Shown: positions 50,372 through 58,668 of the stretch, one piece after another
Layout: every line of letters starts with the position of its first letter
How positions within the stretch are numbered: position 1 is the stretch's first letter
NCBI RefSeq assembly: GCF_000315485.1
Contig: NZ_JH992940.1
Location: 62,001 to 126,000 of the forward strand
Source: Bacteroides oleiciplenus YIT 12058
GTDB lineage: Bacteria > Bacteroidota > Bacteroidia > Bacteroidales > Bacteroidaceae
Direction: 5' to 3'
DNA: 64,000 nucleotides
Made by a program: the position numbers and the translations under genes
Notes under the pieces: generated by a model
Seen by the model: only the letters and a program-made list of their open reading frames with translations
Told to the model about the DNA's origin: nothing
Database searches by the model: none

Positions 50372-50468
50372 TTAGTGATTAGTTATTAGTGATTAGCGTT
50401 TAGTGATTAATGATTAGTGATTATTGATTAGCATCCCACTAATCACTAATCACTACTCACTAAACGTT
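50372..50468. repeat. TTAGTGA-type inverted repeat between trpB and trpE
   Basis: Heptamer-like tandem TTAGTGAT units (50372-50431) face CTAATCACTAATCACTACTC (50440-50459). The trpB stop and last codons (TFSE) lie in the right arm, so the element also shapes the trpB C-terminus. Confidence 0.8.
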
Positions 50469-51631
50469 AAATAAGTTTCTATATCCTTATCTCCACGCCC
50501 GGAAACGGTCAGAACAACCACATCTTCGGGTTTGAAGGTCAGTTTTTCGAGGGCACCGAGGGCATGGGCACTTTCCAGGGCGGGGATGATGCCTTCCAGT
50601 TTCGTCAGTTCGTAGGCGGCACGGATGGCTTCGTCGTCATTTACGGCGAGCACGATGGCGCGTTTTTGTGCGGCGAGGTTGGCGTGCATGGGACCGATGC
50701 CCGGGTAGTCCAGTCCGGCGGAGATGGAGTAAGGTTCTTCAATTTGGCCGTCTTCGTTCTGGATGACGTAGGTGCGGGCGCCGTGGATAATACCCATTTT
50801 GCCGAGGGCGATGGTGGCGGCGGTCATTCCGGTGTCCACTCCTTTTCCTCCGGCTTCGGCAAGGATGATTTGAACGCGTGCGTCGTCAATGTAGTGGTAA
50901 ATGGTTCCGGCAGCGTTGCTTCCGCCACCTACGCAGGCGATGAGATAGTCGGGGCAATCGCGGCCTTCTTTCTCCATGAGTTGTTTTTTGATTTCCTCGC
51001 TGATGACGGATTGCAGGCGGGCTACCATATCGGGATAAGGGTGTGGGCCGACTGTTGAACCTATAATGTAATAAGTATCAGCGGGATGACAACACCAGTC
51101 GCGGATGGCTTCGTTCGTGGCATCTTTCAATGTCATATTGCCGGAGGTGACAGGAACGACAGTTGCACCGAGCATCTTCATCTTTTCTACGTTGATGTGC
51201 TGGCGTTCTACATCCGTTTTACCCATGTAGACGATACATTCCATGTTCATCAGTGCACAGACGGTGGCGGTGGCTACTCCGTGCTGTCCGGCGCCGGTTT
51301 CGGCGATGATGCGGTGTTTGCCCATGCGGCGTGCCAGGAGGATTTGCCCGATGGTGTTGTTGATTTTGTGGGCACCTGTGTGGTTCAGGTCTTCGCGTTT
51401 GAGGTAGAGTTTGCAGCCATACTTCTCAGAAAGGCGGTGAGCGTAATAGAGTGGGGAGGGACGGCCTACGTAGTCACGCAGTAGTCTGTCGAACTCTTGC
51501 TTGAAATCTTCACTTTGCAGCACTTTGAGATAAGTGTTCTGCAGTTCTTCTACACATTTGTGGAGTATTTCGGGAACGTATGCTCCACCGAATTCTCCGT
51601 AATAGCCATCTTGATTTACTAAAAAACTCAT
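50453..51631 (-). CDS. trpB: Tryptophan synthase beta chain
   Basis: A 392-residue PLP enzyme. The PLP lysine lies in [13 protein letters not shown] (about 82-94), with [15 protein letters not shown] after it and the phosphate-binding [11 protein letters not shown] (about 230-240). It condenses indole with serine. First structural gene of the trp operon, downstream of a leader peptide and attenuator. The last residues (TYLTFSE) run into the repeat that follows. Confidence 0.95.
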   Translation of the reverse strand: MSFLVNQDGYYGEFGGAYVPEILHKCVEELQNTYLKVLQSEDFKQEFDRLLRDYVGRPSPLYYAHRLSEKYGCKLYLKREDLNHTGAHKINNTIGQILLARRMGKHRIIAETGAGQHGVATATVCALMNMECIVYMGKTDVERQHINVEKMKMLGATVVPVTSGNMTLKDATNEAIRDWCCHPADTYYIIGSTVGPHPYPDMVARLQSVISEEIKKQLMEKEGRDCPDYLIACVGGGSNAAGTIYHYIDDARVQIILAEAGGKGVDTGMTAATIALGKMGIIHGARTYVIQNEDGQIEEPYSISAGLDYPGIGPMHANLAAQKRAIVLAVNDDEAIRAAYELTKLEGIIPALESAHALGALEKLTFKPEDVVVLTVSGRGDKDIETYLTFSE

Positions 51632-51674
51632 AATCCTATATTTTTAATTTATTATTTGTTTCGGAACCGGACAA

Positions 51675-51717
51675 AAGAAAAGAGCCCTGTCGCAGGTTGC
51701 GACAGGGCTCTTTTCTT
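51675..51717 (-). terminator. trp attenuator terminator
   Basis: A perfect 20-bp stem (51675-51694 with 51698-51717) with a 3-base loop; the top includes GAGCCCTGTCGCA and its complement. On the minus strand the stem ends in TTTTCTTTTG. It lies 44 bases after the leader peptide stop and about 43 bases before trpB. Without antitermination it would stop transcription ahead of trpB. Confidence 0.9.
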
Positions 51718-51760
51718 ATTCTATATAATGTTTACATATATACATACGAGCACTGCTCCC

Positions 51761-51820
51761 TTACGACTGTAGGAGTTTTAGTGAGCGCCACCAATATGTA
51801 TTTACGAGCATTGTTTTCAT
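51761..51820 (-). CDS. trpL: trp leader peptide
   Basis: A 19-residue frame, MKTMLVNTYWWRSLKLLQS, with two adjacent Trp codons at positions 10-11. It lies between a Bacteroides promoter and a strong terminator upstream of trpB. A ribosome stalled at the Trp codons would change folding of the downstream RNA; CTCCT/AGGGAG and GAGC/GCTC can pair before the terminator, and AGGG could pair with CCCT of the terminator stem. This is the classical layout of trp attenuation. Confidence 0.85.
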   Translation of the reverse strand: MKTMLVNTYWWRSLKLLQS

Positions 51821-51843
51821 TGTCTTTTTGTTTTAACTGGGGG

Positions 51844-51874
51844 CAAATGTAATCACTTTGTTTTAAATACCAAA
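51844..51874 (-). promoter_or_regulatory. trp operon promoter
   Basis: On the minus strand TTTG (51874-51871), 19 bp, then TACATTTG (51851-51844) match the Bacteroides consensus exactly. Transcription would start about 20 bases before the trpL ATG. Confidence 0.8.
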
Positions 51875-51977
51875 GAATTTCTTGCTTTTTTTCTTTCTAA
51901 GAACAATTTTCTTATAAACTTGTTCTATAATAGTATTAAAAACAACCATTACTCATATAAAAAAGAAAGGATGAACT

Positions 51978-52085
51978 ATGAAACGGAAACATTTAGTCGC
52001 CATTGGCGTATCGATTGCTATTCTCTTGTTACTTTACTGGCTATTGGTGGCCGAAGATATGAACGCCTGGCTGAACGTTAATTGA
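51978..52085 (+). CDS. Small membrane protein, 35 residues
   Basis: A 35-residue frame (MKRKHLVAIGVSIAILLLLY...) with a basic start and one transmembrane helix (about 6-24), then a short polar tail (EDMNAWLNVN). AAAGGA lies seven bases before the ATG. The composition is that of a real micro-protein, but there is no family I can name. An overlapping ATG at 51971 gives a less plausible peptide. Confidence 0.5.
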   Translation: MKRKHLVAIGVSIAILLLLYWLLVAEDMNAWLNVN

Positions 52086-52150
52086 TTTTTCGTGACTTTC
52101 TAGTGGAGTTGTGCGGATAAAAATGTATCTTCGCAAAAAATCATAAGCTC

Positions 52151-52726
52151 ATGAAAGGAATAAGTAACTCATTTTTGCGCACGATATGTGCGTTGGTAAT
52201 AGGCCTGATATTGGTGATGTTTCCCAATGAGGCAGGCGATTATCTGGTTATAACGATTGGTGTCGTGTTCCTGATACCGTCGCTCTTAAGTATTATCGGG
52301 TATTTTGCCATGAATGCGGAGGAAAGGCGCCGTCTTCCTATTGAGGGGATTGGTAGCTTGTTGTTCGGCCTTTGGTTAGTGATTATGCCCGGTTTCTTTG
52401 CTGATTTGCTGACGTTTGTATTGGGATTTATCCTGGTGCTGGGAGGTGTGCAACAGATTGCATCGCTGTCAGTTGCTCGTCGCTGGATGCCGGTTCGTGC
52501 AGGGTTTTATATCATTCCGGTACTCATTTTGATTGCAGGTCTGATTGCTTTGTTCAATCCGACAGGGGTACGCTCAACAGCATTTATTATTATCGGTGTT
52601 ACCAGTATAATTTATGCGGTTTCGGAGTTGGTGAACTGGTTCACGTTTACGCGTAAAAGACCGAAGACACCGACTGTACCGAAGGATAGGGATATTGAAG
52701 ACGCGGAAATTATAGAAGATAAATGA
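52151..52726 (+). CDS. DUF308/HdeD-like membrane protein
   Basis: A 191-residue protein with six hydrophobic helices in three pairs (about 12-30, 32-52, 70-88, 90-108, 122-140, 145-168) and a polar C-terminal tail (RKRPKTPTVPKDRD). This is the HdeD/DUF308 topology; members are linked to acid stress in E. coli, but the role in Bacteroides is unknown. It is convergent with the peptidase gene, with a repeat between them. Confidence 0.75.
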   Translation: MKGISNSFLRTICALVIGLILVMFPNEAGDYLVITIGVVFLIPSLLSIIGYFAMNAEERRRLPIEGIGSLLFGLWLVIMPGFFADLLTFVLGFILVLGGVQQIASLSVARRWMPVRAGFYIIPVLILIAGLIALFNPTGVRSTAFIIIGVTSIIYAVSELVNWFTFTRKRPKTPTVPKDRDIEDAEIIEDK

Positions 52727-52886
52727 TAATTTAGCGAAGCGGAGCTTCGCAGTAGTAAGTAATAAGTAGTTAGTAGAATAGTCCTATTAATAAAGGCTGT
52801 TATAATTCGGAGTATCTCCTACTTACTACTTGCTACTAACTACTAACTACTTATCGCGCTTCGCGCGATAAATTATCATTTATTCC
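52717..52886. repeat. Inverted repeat between convergent genes (TAGTTAGTAGT variant)
   Basis: Outer arms AGATAAATGATAATTTAGCG and CGATAAATTATCATTTATT flank inner tandem arms, TAGTAAGTAATAAGTAGTTA and its complement TACTTGCTACTAACTACTAA. Palindromes GAAGCGGAGCTTCGC and GCGCTTCGCGC lie in between. It resembles the TTAGTGA family in plan but uses a different unit. It carries both stop codons and probably ends both transcripts. Confidence 0.75.
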
Positions 52887-54178
52887 AGCCATTTATTTAT
52901 CAGTTCCATCACCTCTTTTTTTTCTTTTTCGGGCAATGTATTGATGCGTGCCAGATGGCTTCCATTCGGCTGGATAAATACGTGAATATTCTTCTTGTTT
53001 TTCAGCCAGGTGACGCCTGCTGCTGTCCACGGGTCGTTCTGGCCATAGATGAAAATCATTTTTGGGTCGTTTTTCTTTAGTAACTTTGTTATTTTCTTGC
53101 TGAGGGTTTTGTCGAAATCCATATCTTTCAGTTCTTCGGGGAGCATCAGACGGTGCAGATACCCCTTGCTCGATTTGATGGAGAGGTATTCCTTGAAAGG
53201 CTCGATGTCATAACCATAGTAACCCAGTTCGCGGGCTGCCTGCACGAAGAAAGAAGCGTTCGGACTGTTGGGAGTGAAATAACCGGGTTCGCTGATGGCA
53301 AGCAGGTGCTTGAAAATGTCATCATCGGAAGCGGTAGTGGCGGGAATGGAGCTGATAGGAGTGCCCCATTGCCACAAGGCGAATGAATATTCCAATACCG
53401 AGTAATCATAAATTTCTTCGATAGGAGCGTTGAATGAATATTTCTTTTCAGCGCAGTATTTCTCGAAGCGGGGGAGCAAGGTAGCTTTCCGTTTTAATAC
53501 TTCCAGTTGGAAATTTTCAATTTTCTTGCGGTTTTCGGCAGTGGATACGTTGTGGAGGAAGGGTTCGTGACGACCATCTTCTACTCCATAGCAAAGCGGA
53601 GCTACGTAGGGGACGGAAATGTCTACATCGTCCGGATAGAAGGTGCGGTAGAGGAGGGTGGTTTGTCCACCCTTACTGATGCCTGTGGCAATCCATTTGC
53701 CCGGATAGATGTTCTTGAATGCAGTGGTGACGGCATGCAGGTCGTCTGCGGAGTTTTCGGCTGTCAGGTATTGCCAGTCTTTTGGTTCGGGAGTGGATTC
53801 CAGGAAATAACGGTATTCCACGAATATCATGTTGGCATTGAGAAGCTTGGAAAGTTCTTCGCGATATTTGGGGCGGAGGGCATAGGCGGCGCCATAACCT
53901 TCGGTGACGATGACTGTAGGACGGTCGAAACCGACATGGGAAACGATGATGCGCTGGCGGAAACTGCCTCTTTCCGGATGGTGGTGATCTAATGGCTGGA
54001 CAAAATAGGTGACGTACTTCTCTGCGAATTCAGAGGTTTCCAACGGACGGACTTCCTTGATGGCGGAAATCTTACTTAATTTTTGCTTCAGGGCCGTTTG
54101 TGCGGATAAGGATGCCGGAATTGCCAGCAACATAAAGAGCAAAAGCGTCGCGTAGCGAATGTGTATGTTCTTCATCAT
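52880..54178 (-). CDS. Secreted S37-like tripeptidyl aminopeptidase
   Basis: A 432-residue protein with a signal peptide (IRYATLLLFMLLAIPASLSA) and an alpha/beta-hydrolase fold. The nucleophile Ser lies in ATGISKGGQTTL (about 165-176), the acid in IFIYGQNDPWTAAG (about 372-385) and the His in QPNGSHLARI (about 405-414). This is the triad of peptidase S37 (Streptomyces PS-10 type), which removes tripeptides or dipeptides from N-termini. It likely acts in the periplasm on nutrient peptides. Confidence 0.8.
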   Translation of the reverse strand: MMKNIHIRYATLLLFMLLAIPASLSAQTALKQKLSKISAIKEVRPLETSEFAEKYVTYFVQPLDHHHPERGSFRQRIIVSHVGFDRPTVIVTEGYGAAYALRPKYREELSKLLNANMIFVEYRYFLESTPEPKDWQYLTAENSADDLHAVTTAFKNIYPGKWIATGISKGGQTTLLYRTFYPDDVDISVPYVAPLCYGVEDGRHEPFLHNVSTAENRKKIENFQLEVLKRKATLLPRFEKYCAEKKYSFNAPIEEIYDYSVLEYSFALWQWGTPISSIPATTASDDDIFKHLLAISEPGYFTPNSPNASFFVQAARELGYYGYDIEPFKEYLSIKSSKGYLHRLMLPEELKDMDFDKTLSKKITKLLKKNDPKMIFIYGQNDPWTAAGVTWLKNKKNIHVFIQPNGSHLARINTLPEKEKKEVMELINKWLE

Positions 54179-54228
54179 AATCGGGTTTTAAATTGGGGGT
54201 AAAGATACTATATTTTCTGAATATTAGG

Positions 54229-54302
54229 AAGATGTACTTTTCTTTTGCCTTGATTTTTCTTTTTGATACTTTTTCTTTCGGGCAAACGAAAGAAAAAGTA
54301 TA
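54229..54302. repeat. Short copy of the 7.3-7.8 kb repeat element
   Basis: GATGTACTTTTCTTTTGCCT, TTTTTCTTTTTGATAC and ACTTTTTCTTTCGGGCAAACG follow each other. The two outer ends of the element at 7343-7797 are joined here with the whole inverted-repeat middle missing. It lies upstream of the peptidase gene. The interval 54179-54481 otherwise holds only a TTAGTGA-type repeat and a possible -7 box (54207-54200). Confidence 0.8.
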
Positions 54303-54385
54303 ATCAACAGACTAAAAAAAGAGAGAGAACTGCCTCGCGGCACCTCTCCCCCTGCAAACTTAAAACAACCAACAAAAGAAATAGA

Positions 54386-54478
54386 TTTAGTGAGTGGGGT
54401 TTAGTGATAAGTGATTAGTATCCTGCGGCATGATAGCGCAGCCCGCTTATCACTAATCACTAACCGCTAATCACTATA
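54386..54478. repeat. TTAGTGA-type inverted repeat after glnN
   Basis: Left arm TTTAGTGATAAGTGATTAGT (about 54399-54419) and right arm CTTATCACTAATCACTAACC (54446-54465) flank the loop with TAGCGCAGCCCGC. It follows the glnN stop by a few bases and probably ends its transcript. Confidence 0.8.
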
Positions 54479-54481
54479 ATC

Positions 54482-56671
54482 TTATCTTATGAACAAGAGT
54501 TCTCTGTATTTAGGCAACGTCCACATCTGATTGTCAACAATCAGTTCCAGCTTGTCGATGTGGTAACGGATCTCTTCCATTGCCGGCACGATGGTGTCAT
54601 GGTAGGCGATGGCTTTTTCACGTTCACTTTCAATCTTGTTGGCAACCTTACGGGCTTCGATCATGGCATCTACATGCTCTTTGATGAAAGCGGTGCGGTC
54701 GGCAATCTCTTCGATGAGTTCCAGGTTCTTGGCAGACAGTTTTGCAGCTTTATCGCCGGGGAACAGGTCTTTCATCTTGTAAACGTTGTCGATGAGATCC
54801 GTCTGATATTGCGTTGCCACAGGGATGATGTGGTTCATCGCCAAATCACCCAATACACGGGCCTCAATTTGGATTTTTTTAGTGTATGTTTCCCATTTCA
54901 CCTCGTTGCGGGCTTCCAGTTCTTTCTGAGTCAGGACACCGGTACCTTCGAACATACGGATACTTTCCGGTTTCAGATAGCTGTCGAAGATGAGAGGTAC
55001 GCTGGTTTCGCAATCCAGGCCGCGTTTCTTGGCCTCTTCTTTCCATTCGTCACTATAGCCATTGCCATCGAAGTGAATGGGTTTGCAGATCTTGATGTAT
55101 TTGCGGATGACCTCAAGGATAGCCGAAATCTTCGGTTCGCCCTTCTCGATGAGTTCGTCCACATCTTTTTTGAATTCTACCAGTTGCTCGGCTACGGCAG
55201 CGTTCAGGGCAATCATGGCGCAGGCACAGTTTGCTTCCGAACCTACGGCGCGGAACTCAAAACGGTTGCCGGTGAAGGCGAACGGGCTGGTGCGGTTACG
55301 GTCGGTATTGTCAATCAGTAATTCCGGAATCTGCGGAATATCCAGTTTCATACCTTGCTTGCCGCTAAGGCTTACGAGATCATCTTTTGTACTCTCTTCA
55401 ATGTGCTCCAATACTTGTGATAACTGTTTGCCGAGGAAGCTGGAAATGATTGCGGGAGGTGCTTCGTTGGCGCCCAGACGGTGTGCGTTGGTGGCACTGG
55501 AGATAGCTGCCTTTAACAATCCATTGTGCTTGTAGACTGCCATCAGGGTATTCACTACGAAGGTGATGAAACGCAGGTTCTCTTCGGGCAGTTTACCCGG
55601 ACCCATCAGCCCGATACCCGTATCCGTACCCAATGACCAGTTGTTGTGTTTACCGCTACCGTTGACACCCTTGAAAGGTTTTTCGTGCAGCAATACGCGG
55701 AAGCCGTGGTTGCGGGCTACCTTGCGCATCAGTGCCATGATGAGCATGTTGTGGTCTACCGCCAGATTACATTCTTCGAAGATAGGAGCCAACTCAAACT
55801 GGTTGGGGGCTACCTCATTGTGACGGGTTTTAACGGGGATGCCGAGCTTCAATGCTTCAATCTCCAATTCCTTCATGAAAGCGGCTACGCGGGTGGGGAT
55901 GGCTCCGAAATAGTGGTCTTCGAGCTGCTGGTTCTTGGCGCTGTCGTGACCCATGAGCGTGCGTCCGGTCATCAGCAGGTCGGGACGGGCGGCATACAGA
56001 CCTTCATCGATCAGGAAATATTCCTGTTCCCAGCCTAGGTAGGCAACCACCTTTTTCACTTCCGGATTGAAGTAACGGCATACGTCTACGGCAGCTTTGT
56101 CTACGGCACGCAGGGCTTTCAGCAACGGTGCCTTGTAGTCCAGTGACTCGCCGGTGTAGGCAATGAAAATGGTCGGGATGCAGAGCGTATCATCAACGAT
56201 GAAAGCCGGAGAGGAGGGGTCCCATGCGCTGTAACCGCGTGCTTCGAATGTATTGCGGATGCCACCGTTAGGGAAGCTGGATGCATCGGGTTCCTGCTGA
56301 ACGAGGAGCTTGCCTGTGAATTCTTCCATCACACCGCCTTTACCGTCGTGTTCGATGAAAGCGTCATGCTTTTCGGCTGTACCTTCGGTGAGCGGGTGGA
56401 ACCAGTGAGTGTAGTGGGTAACGCCCATTTCGAGTGCCCATTTCTTCATACCGGCTGCCACTTCATCAGCAATGCTGCGATCCAGCGGAGCACCATTGTC
56501 GATCACATCAATCAGTTTGGCATATACCTTGCTCGGCAAATACCTGAACATCTTTTCCTTGTTGAACACATACTTGGCATAATATTCCGACGGACGTTCC
56601 GCAGGGGCTGCCACTGAAACGGGTTTCTTTTTAAACGCCGTTTCTACTACTCTGAATCTCAATTTAGACAT
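54482..56671 (-). CDS. glnN: Type III glutamine synthetase
   Basis: A 729-residue protein of GSIII length. It has GWEQEYFLID (about 214-223; metal site), RHNEVAPNQFELAP (about 289-302), KGVNGSGKHNNWSLG (about 338-352; ATP/metal) and NRTSPFAFTGNRFEFRAVG (about 458-476), all catalytic blocks. It joins ammonia to glutamate at the cost of ATP. It is followed on the same strand by no other gene and preceded by amtB and glnK, so the three form a nitrogen-assimilation group. Confidence 0.95.
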   Translation of the reverse strand: MSKLRFRVVETAFKKKPVSVAAPAERPSEYYAKYVFNKEKMFRYLPSKVYAKLIDVIDNGAPLDRSIADEVAAGMKKWALEMGVTHYTHWFHPLTEGTAEKHDAFIEHDGKGGVMEEFTGKLLVQQEPDASSFPNGGIRNTFEARGYSAWDPSSPAFIVDDTLCIPTIFIAYTGESLDYKAPLLKALRAVDKAAVDVCRYFNPEVKKVVAYLGWEQEYFLIDEGLYAARPDLLMTGRTLMGHDSAKNQQLEDHYFGAIPTRVAAFMKELEIEALKLGIPVKTRHNEVAPNQFELAPIFEECNLAVDHNMLIMALMRKVARNHGFRVLLHEKPFKGVNGSGKHNNWSLGTDTGIGLMGPGKLPEENLRFITFVVNTLMAVYKHNGLLKAAISSATNAHRLGANEAPPAIISSFLGKQLSQVLEHIEESTKDDLVSLSGKQGMKLDIPQIPELLIDNTDRNRTSPFAFTGNRFEFRAVGSEANCACAMIALNAAVAEQLVEFKKDVDELIEKGEPKISAILEVIRKYIKICKPIHFDGNGYSDEWKEEAKKRGLDCETSVPLIFDSYLKPESIRMFEGTGVLTQKELEARNEVKWETYTKKIQIEARVLGDLAMNHIIPVATQYQTDLIDNVYKMKDLFPGDKAAKLSAKNLELIEEIADRTAFIKEHVDAMIEARKVANKIESEREKAIAYHDTIVPAMEEIRYHIDKLELIVDNQMWTLPKYRELLFIR

Positions 56672-56673
56672 AA

Positions 56674-56775
56674 GTAATTAGTGATTAGGGGTTAGTGATT
56701 AGTGATTAGTGATAAGCGGGCTGCGCTGTGATAGGGCGTCATGCTTGCCACTAATCACTAACCGCTAACCGTTAG
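56674..56775. repeat. TTAGTGA-type inverted repeat between amtB and glnN
   Basis: Left arm TTAGTGATTAGTGATTAGTG (about 56692-56711) and right arm CCACTAATCACTAACCGCTA (about 56748-56767) flank a loop with GGGCTGCGCTG. It lies between the amtB stop and the glnN start, so it may partly separate the two transcripts. Confidence 0.8.
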
Positions 56776-58203
56776 TTAATTATAGGCTGATTCGCCATGT
56801 TCGTAAATATCGAGTCCTTCTTCTTCCACCCGTTTCGGAACGCGGAGACCGTGCACGATGTCGAGTCCTTTGAAGATGAGATAACCCATACCTGCCGCCC
56901 ATGCACCTACCACGAGGGCACCGAATACCTGTGCGCCTAGGAAGCCTGCACCTGCACCGTAGAAGAGCCCTTCGCTGGTGGAGAAAAGCCCTGTGAGTAT
57001 TGTTCCGAGGAAACCGCAAACACCGTGTACGGAAGAGGCACCCACAGGGTCGTCAACCTTAAGAACTTGGTCGATGAATTCTACCGAAAAGATCATTACA
57101 ATGCCGCAGATGCTACCGATGATGACTGCTCCCAGCGGAGAAACCGCATCGCAACCTGCCGTGATACCTACCAGACCTGCCAGGATACCGTTCAGCGTGA
57201 GTGACAAGGACGGTTTGCTGAACTTCAACCAACTGACTACCAGTGCGAAGAAACCGCCTGCACAGGCTGCAAGGTTTGTGGTGAGGAATACATGTGAGAT
57301 AGCTTCCTGATCGGCTGTAGAGGCTGCTGCCAACTGTGAACCGGGATTGAAACCGAACCAGCCGAACCACAGAATGAATACGCCGAGAGCTGCCATCGTA
57401 AGATTGTGTCCCGGAATGGCTCTGGACTTGCCATCTTTGCCATACTTACCGATACGTGGGCCGAGGATAGCCGCACCTACCAGTGCAATCCAGCCACCGA
57501 CAGAGTGAACCACCGTAGATCCTGCGAAATCGTGGAACGTGGTGCCGAACAGGTTCATCATGAACGAACCTGCTTCACCGTTCATCAGCCATCCGCCGCC
57601 CCAGGTCCAATGACCGGATACGGGGTAAATCAGTACGCTGATGAAGATGGTGTAAACCAGATACATGGAAAACTTGGTACGTTCGGCCATGGCTCCTGAT
57701 ACGATAGTAGCTGCTGTGGCGCAGAATACGGTTTGGAACACCAGGAAACCTTCTGTTGGCAATCCTCCTCCATCATAGAACGAGAGGTCGAAAAAATGGG
57801 GCATTCCCACGAAACCACCTACGCCAAACATCAGTCCGAAACCGATGAACCAGTAGAGAAGGGAGCCAAACATGAAGTCTACGAAATTCTTCATCAGAAT
57901 GTTGGCAGTGTTCTTCACCCGGGTGAATCCGGCTTCTACAAGTGCGAAGCCCGGTTGCATGAAAAATACTAGCATGGCGGCAAGAAGCATCCATACGGTG
58001 TTGAGTCCGTTTACCAGTTCTCCTAATGTGTCTGGAATGGCTTCTTCTACAGTTATCTGATCTGTTGCGGCTATTATTGTAGTTGATATGCTATCCGCCG
58101 TTGCGGCTTCCTGTGCGAAAGTTTCTGTGGCTATGCAGGTTGCCATAAGGACAGCACCGACTATCCACAGCTTGGCAATGCTGCGTTTACTATATTTATC
58201 CAT
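56776..58203 (-). CDS. amtB: Ammonium transporter
   Basis: A 475-residue protein with a cleavable signal peptide (IVGAVLMATCIATETFA) and then eleven transmembrane helices. The pore carries DFAGSTVVHSVGG (about 218-230) and SSVHGVCGFLGTI (about 385-397), whose His pair conducts ammonia in Amt proteins. It imports ammonium, regulated by the PII protein encoded just upstream. The gap of 65 bases suggests one transcript with glnK. Confidence 0.95.
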   Translation of the reverse strand: MDKYSKRSIAKLWIVGAVLMATCIATETFAQEAATADSISTTIIAATDQITVEEAIPDTLGELVNGLNTVWMLLAAMLVFFMQPGFALVEAGFTRVKNTANILMKNFVDFMFGSLLYWFIGFGLMFGVGGFVGMPHFFDLSFYDGGGLPTEGFLVFQTVFCATAATIVSGAMAERTKFSMYLVYTIFISVLIYPVSGHWTWGGGWLMNGEAGSFMMNLFGTTFHDFAGSTVVHSVGGWIALVGAAILGPRIGKYGKDGKSRAIPGHNLTMAALGVFILWFGWFGFNPGSQLAAASTADQEAISHVFLTTNLAACAGGFFALVVSWLKFSKPSLSLTLNGILAGLVGITAGCDAVSPLGAVIIGSICGIVMIFSVEFIDQVLKVDDPVGASSVHGVCGFLGTILTGLFSTSEGLFYGAGAGFLGAQVFGALVVGAWAAGMGYLIFKGLDIVHGLRVPKRVEEEGLDIYEHGESAYN

Positions 58204-58268
58204 AAGTTTCTTTGCTTTTTTGTTGTACTTGTATTCTTTGTCTTTAAGTGTGGTTTGATGCTGCCTGC

Positions 58269-58625
58269 TTATCTTTCCTGTTCGGCATTATAGAGTGCGA
58301 TATCACCCCGTTCAGCAGTGCGGATGCGGATGGCGTCCTGCACGGGGATGACGAAGATACGTCCGTCTCCGATTTCTCCGGTTTGTGCAGCTTTGATGAT
58401 GGCTTGCACGGTCTTCTCCGCATTTTTGTCACGCACCACGATGGAGATCAGGATACGTTCAATAGAACTTGTGTCGTAGTGTACACCGCGGTAGATGCGC
58501 GCCTGGCGGGATTTTCCTATGCCTCTTACGTCGTAGTAGGAGAACCATTCGATGTCCGCTTCGAGCAATGCGTCCTTCACATCCTCGAATTTGGTCTTAC
58601 GGATAATTGCTTCAATCTTTTTCAT
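58269..58625 (-). CDS. glnK: PII nitrogen regulatory protein
   Basis: A 118-residue PII protein. The T-loop region reads GIGKSRQARIYRGVHYDTSS (about 36-55) and keeps Tyr in the place used for uridylylation (YRGVHY). The second signature TGEIGDGRIFVIPV lies at about 86-99. It binds ATP/ADP and 2-oxoglutarate and blocks AmtB when nitrogen is in excess. Adjacent to amtB, the usual arrangement. Confidence 0.9.
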   Translation of the reverse strand: MKKIEAIIRKTKFEDVKDALLEADIEWFSYYDVRGIGKSRQARIYRGVHYDTSSIERILISIVVRDKNAEKTVQAIIKAAQTGEIGDGRIFVIPVQDAIRIRTAERGDIALYNAEQER

Positions 58626-58668
58626 ACCTTATACATTTTTCGTGTGTAAATCTATACCTGTCTGTCTC

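Noticed and set aside
49125..50375. A 416-codon open frame on + opposite trpE
   Set aside because: Antisense shadow of trpE caused by codon bias; no recognisable protein features.
51632..51850. T-box or Trp-binding riboswitch in front of trpB
   Set aside because: A short ORF with tandem Trp codons and a terminator explains the region; I see no T-box core or specifier loop.
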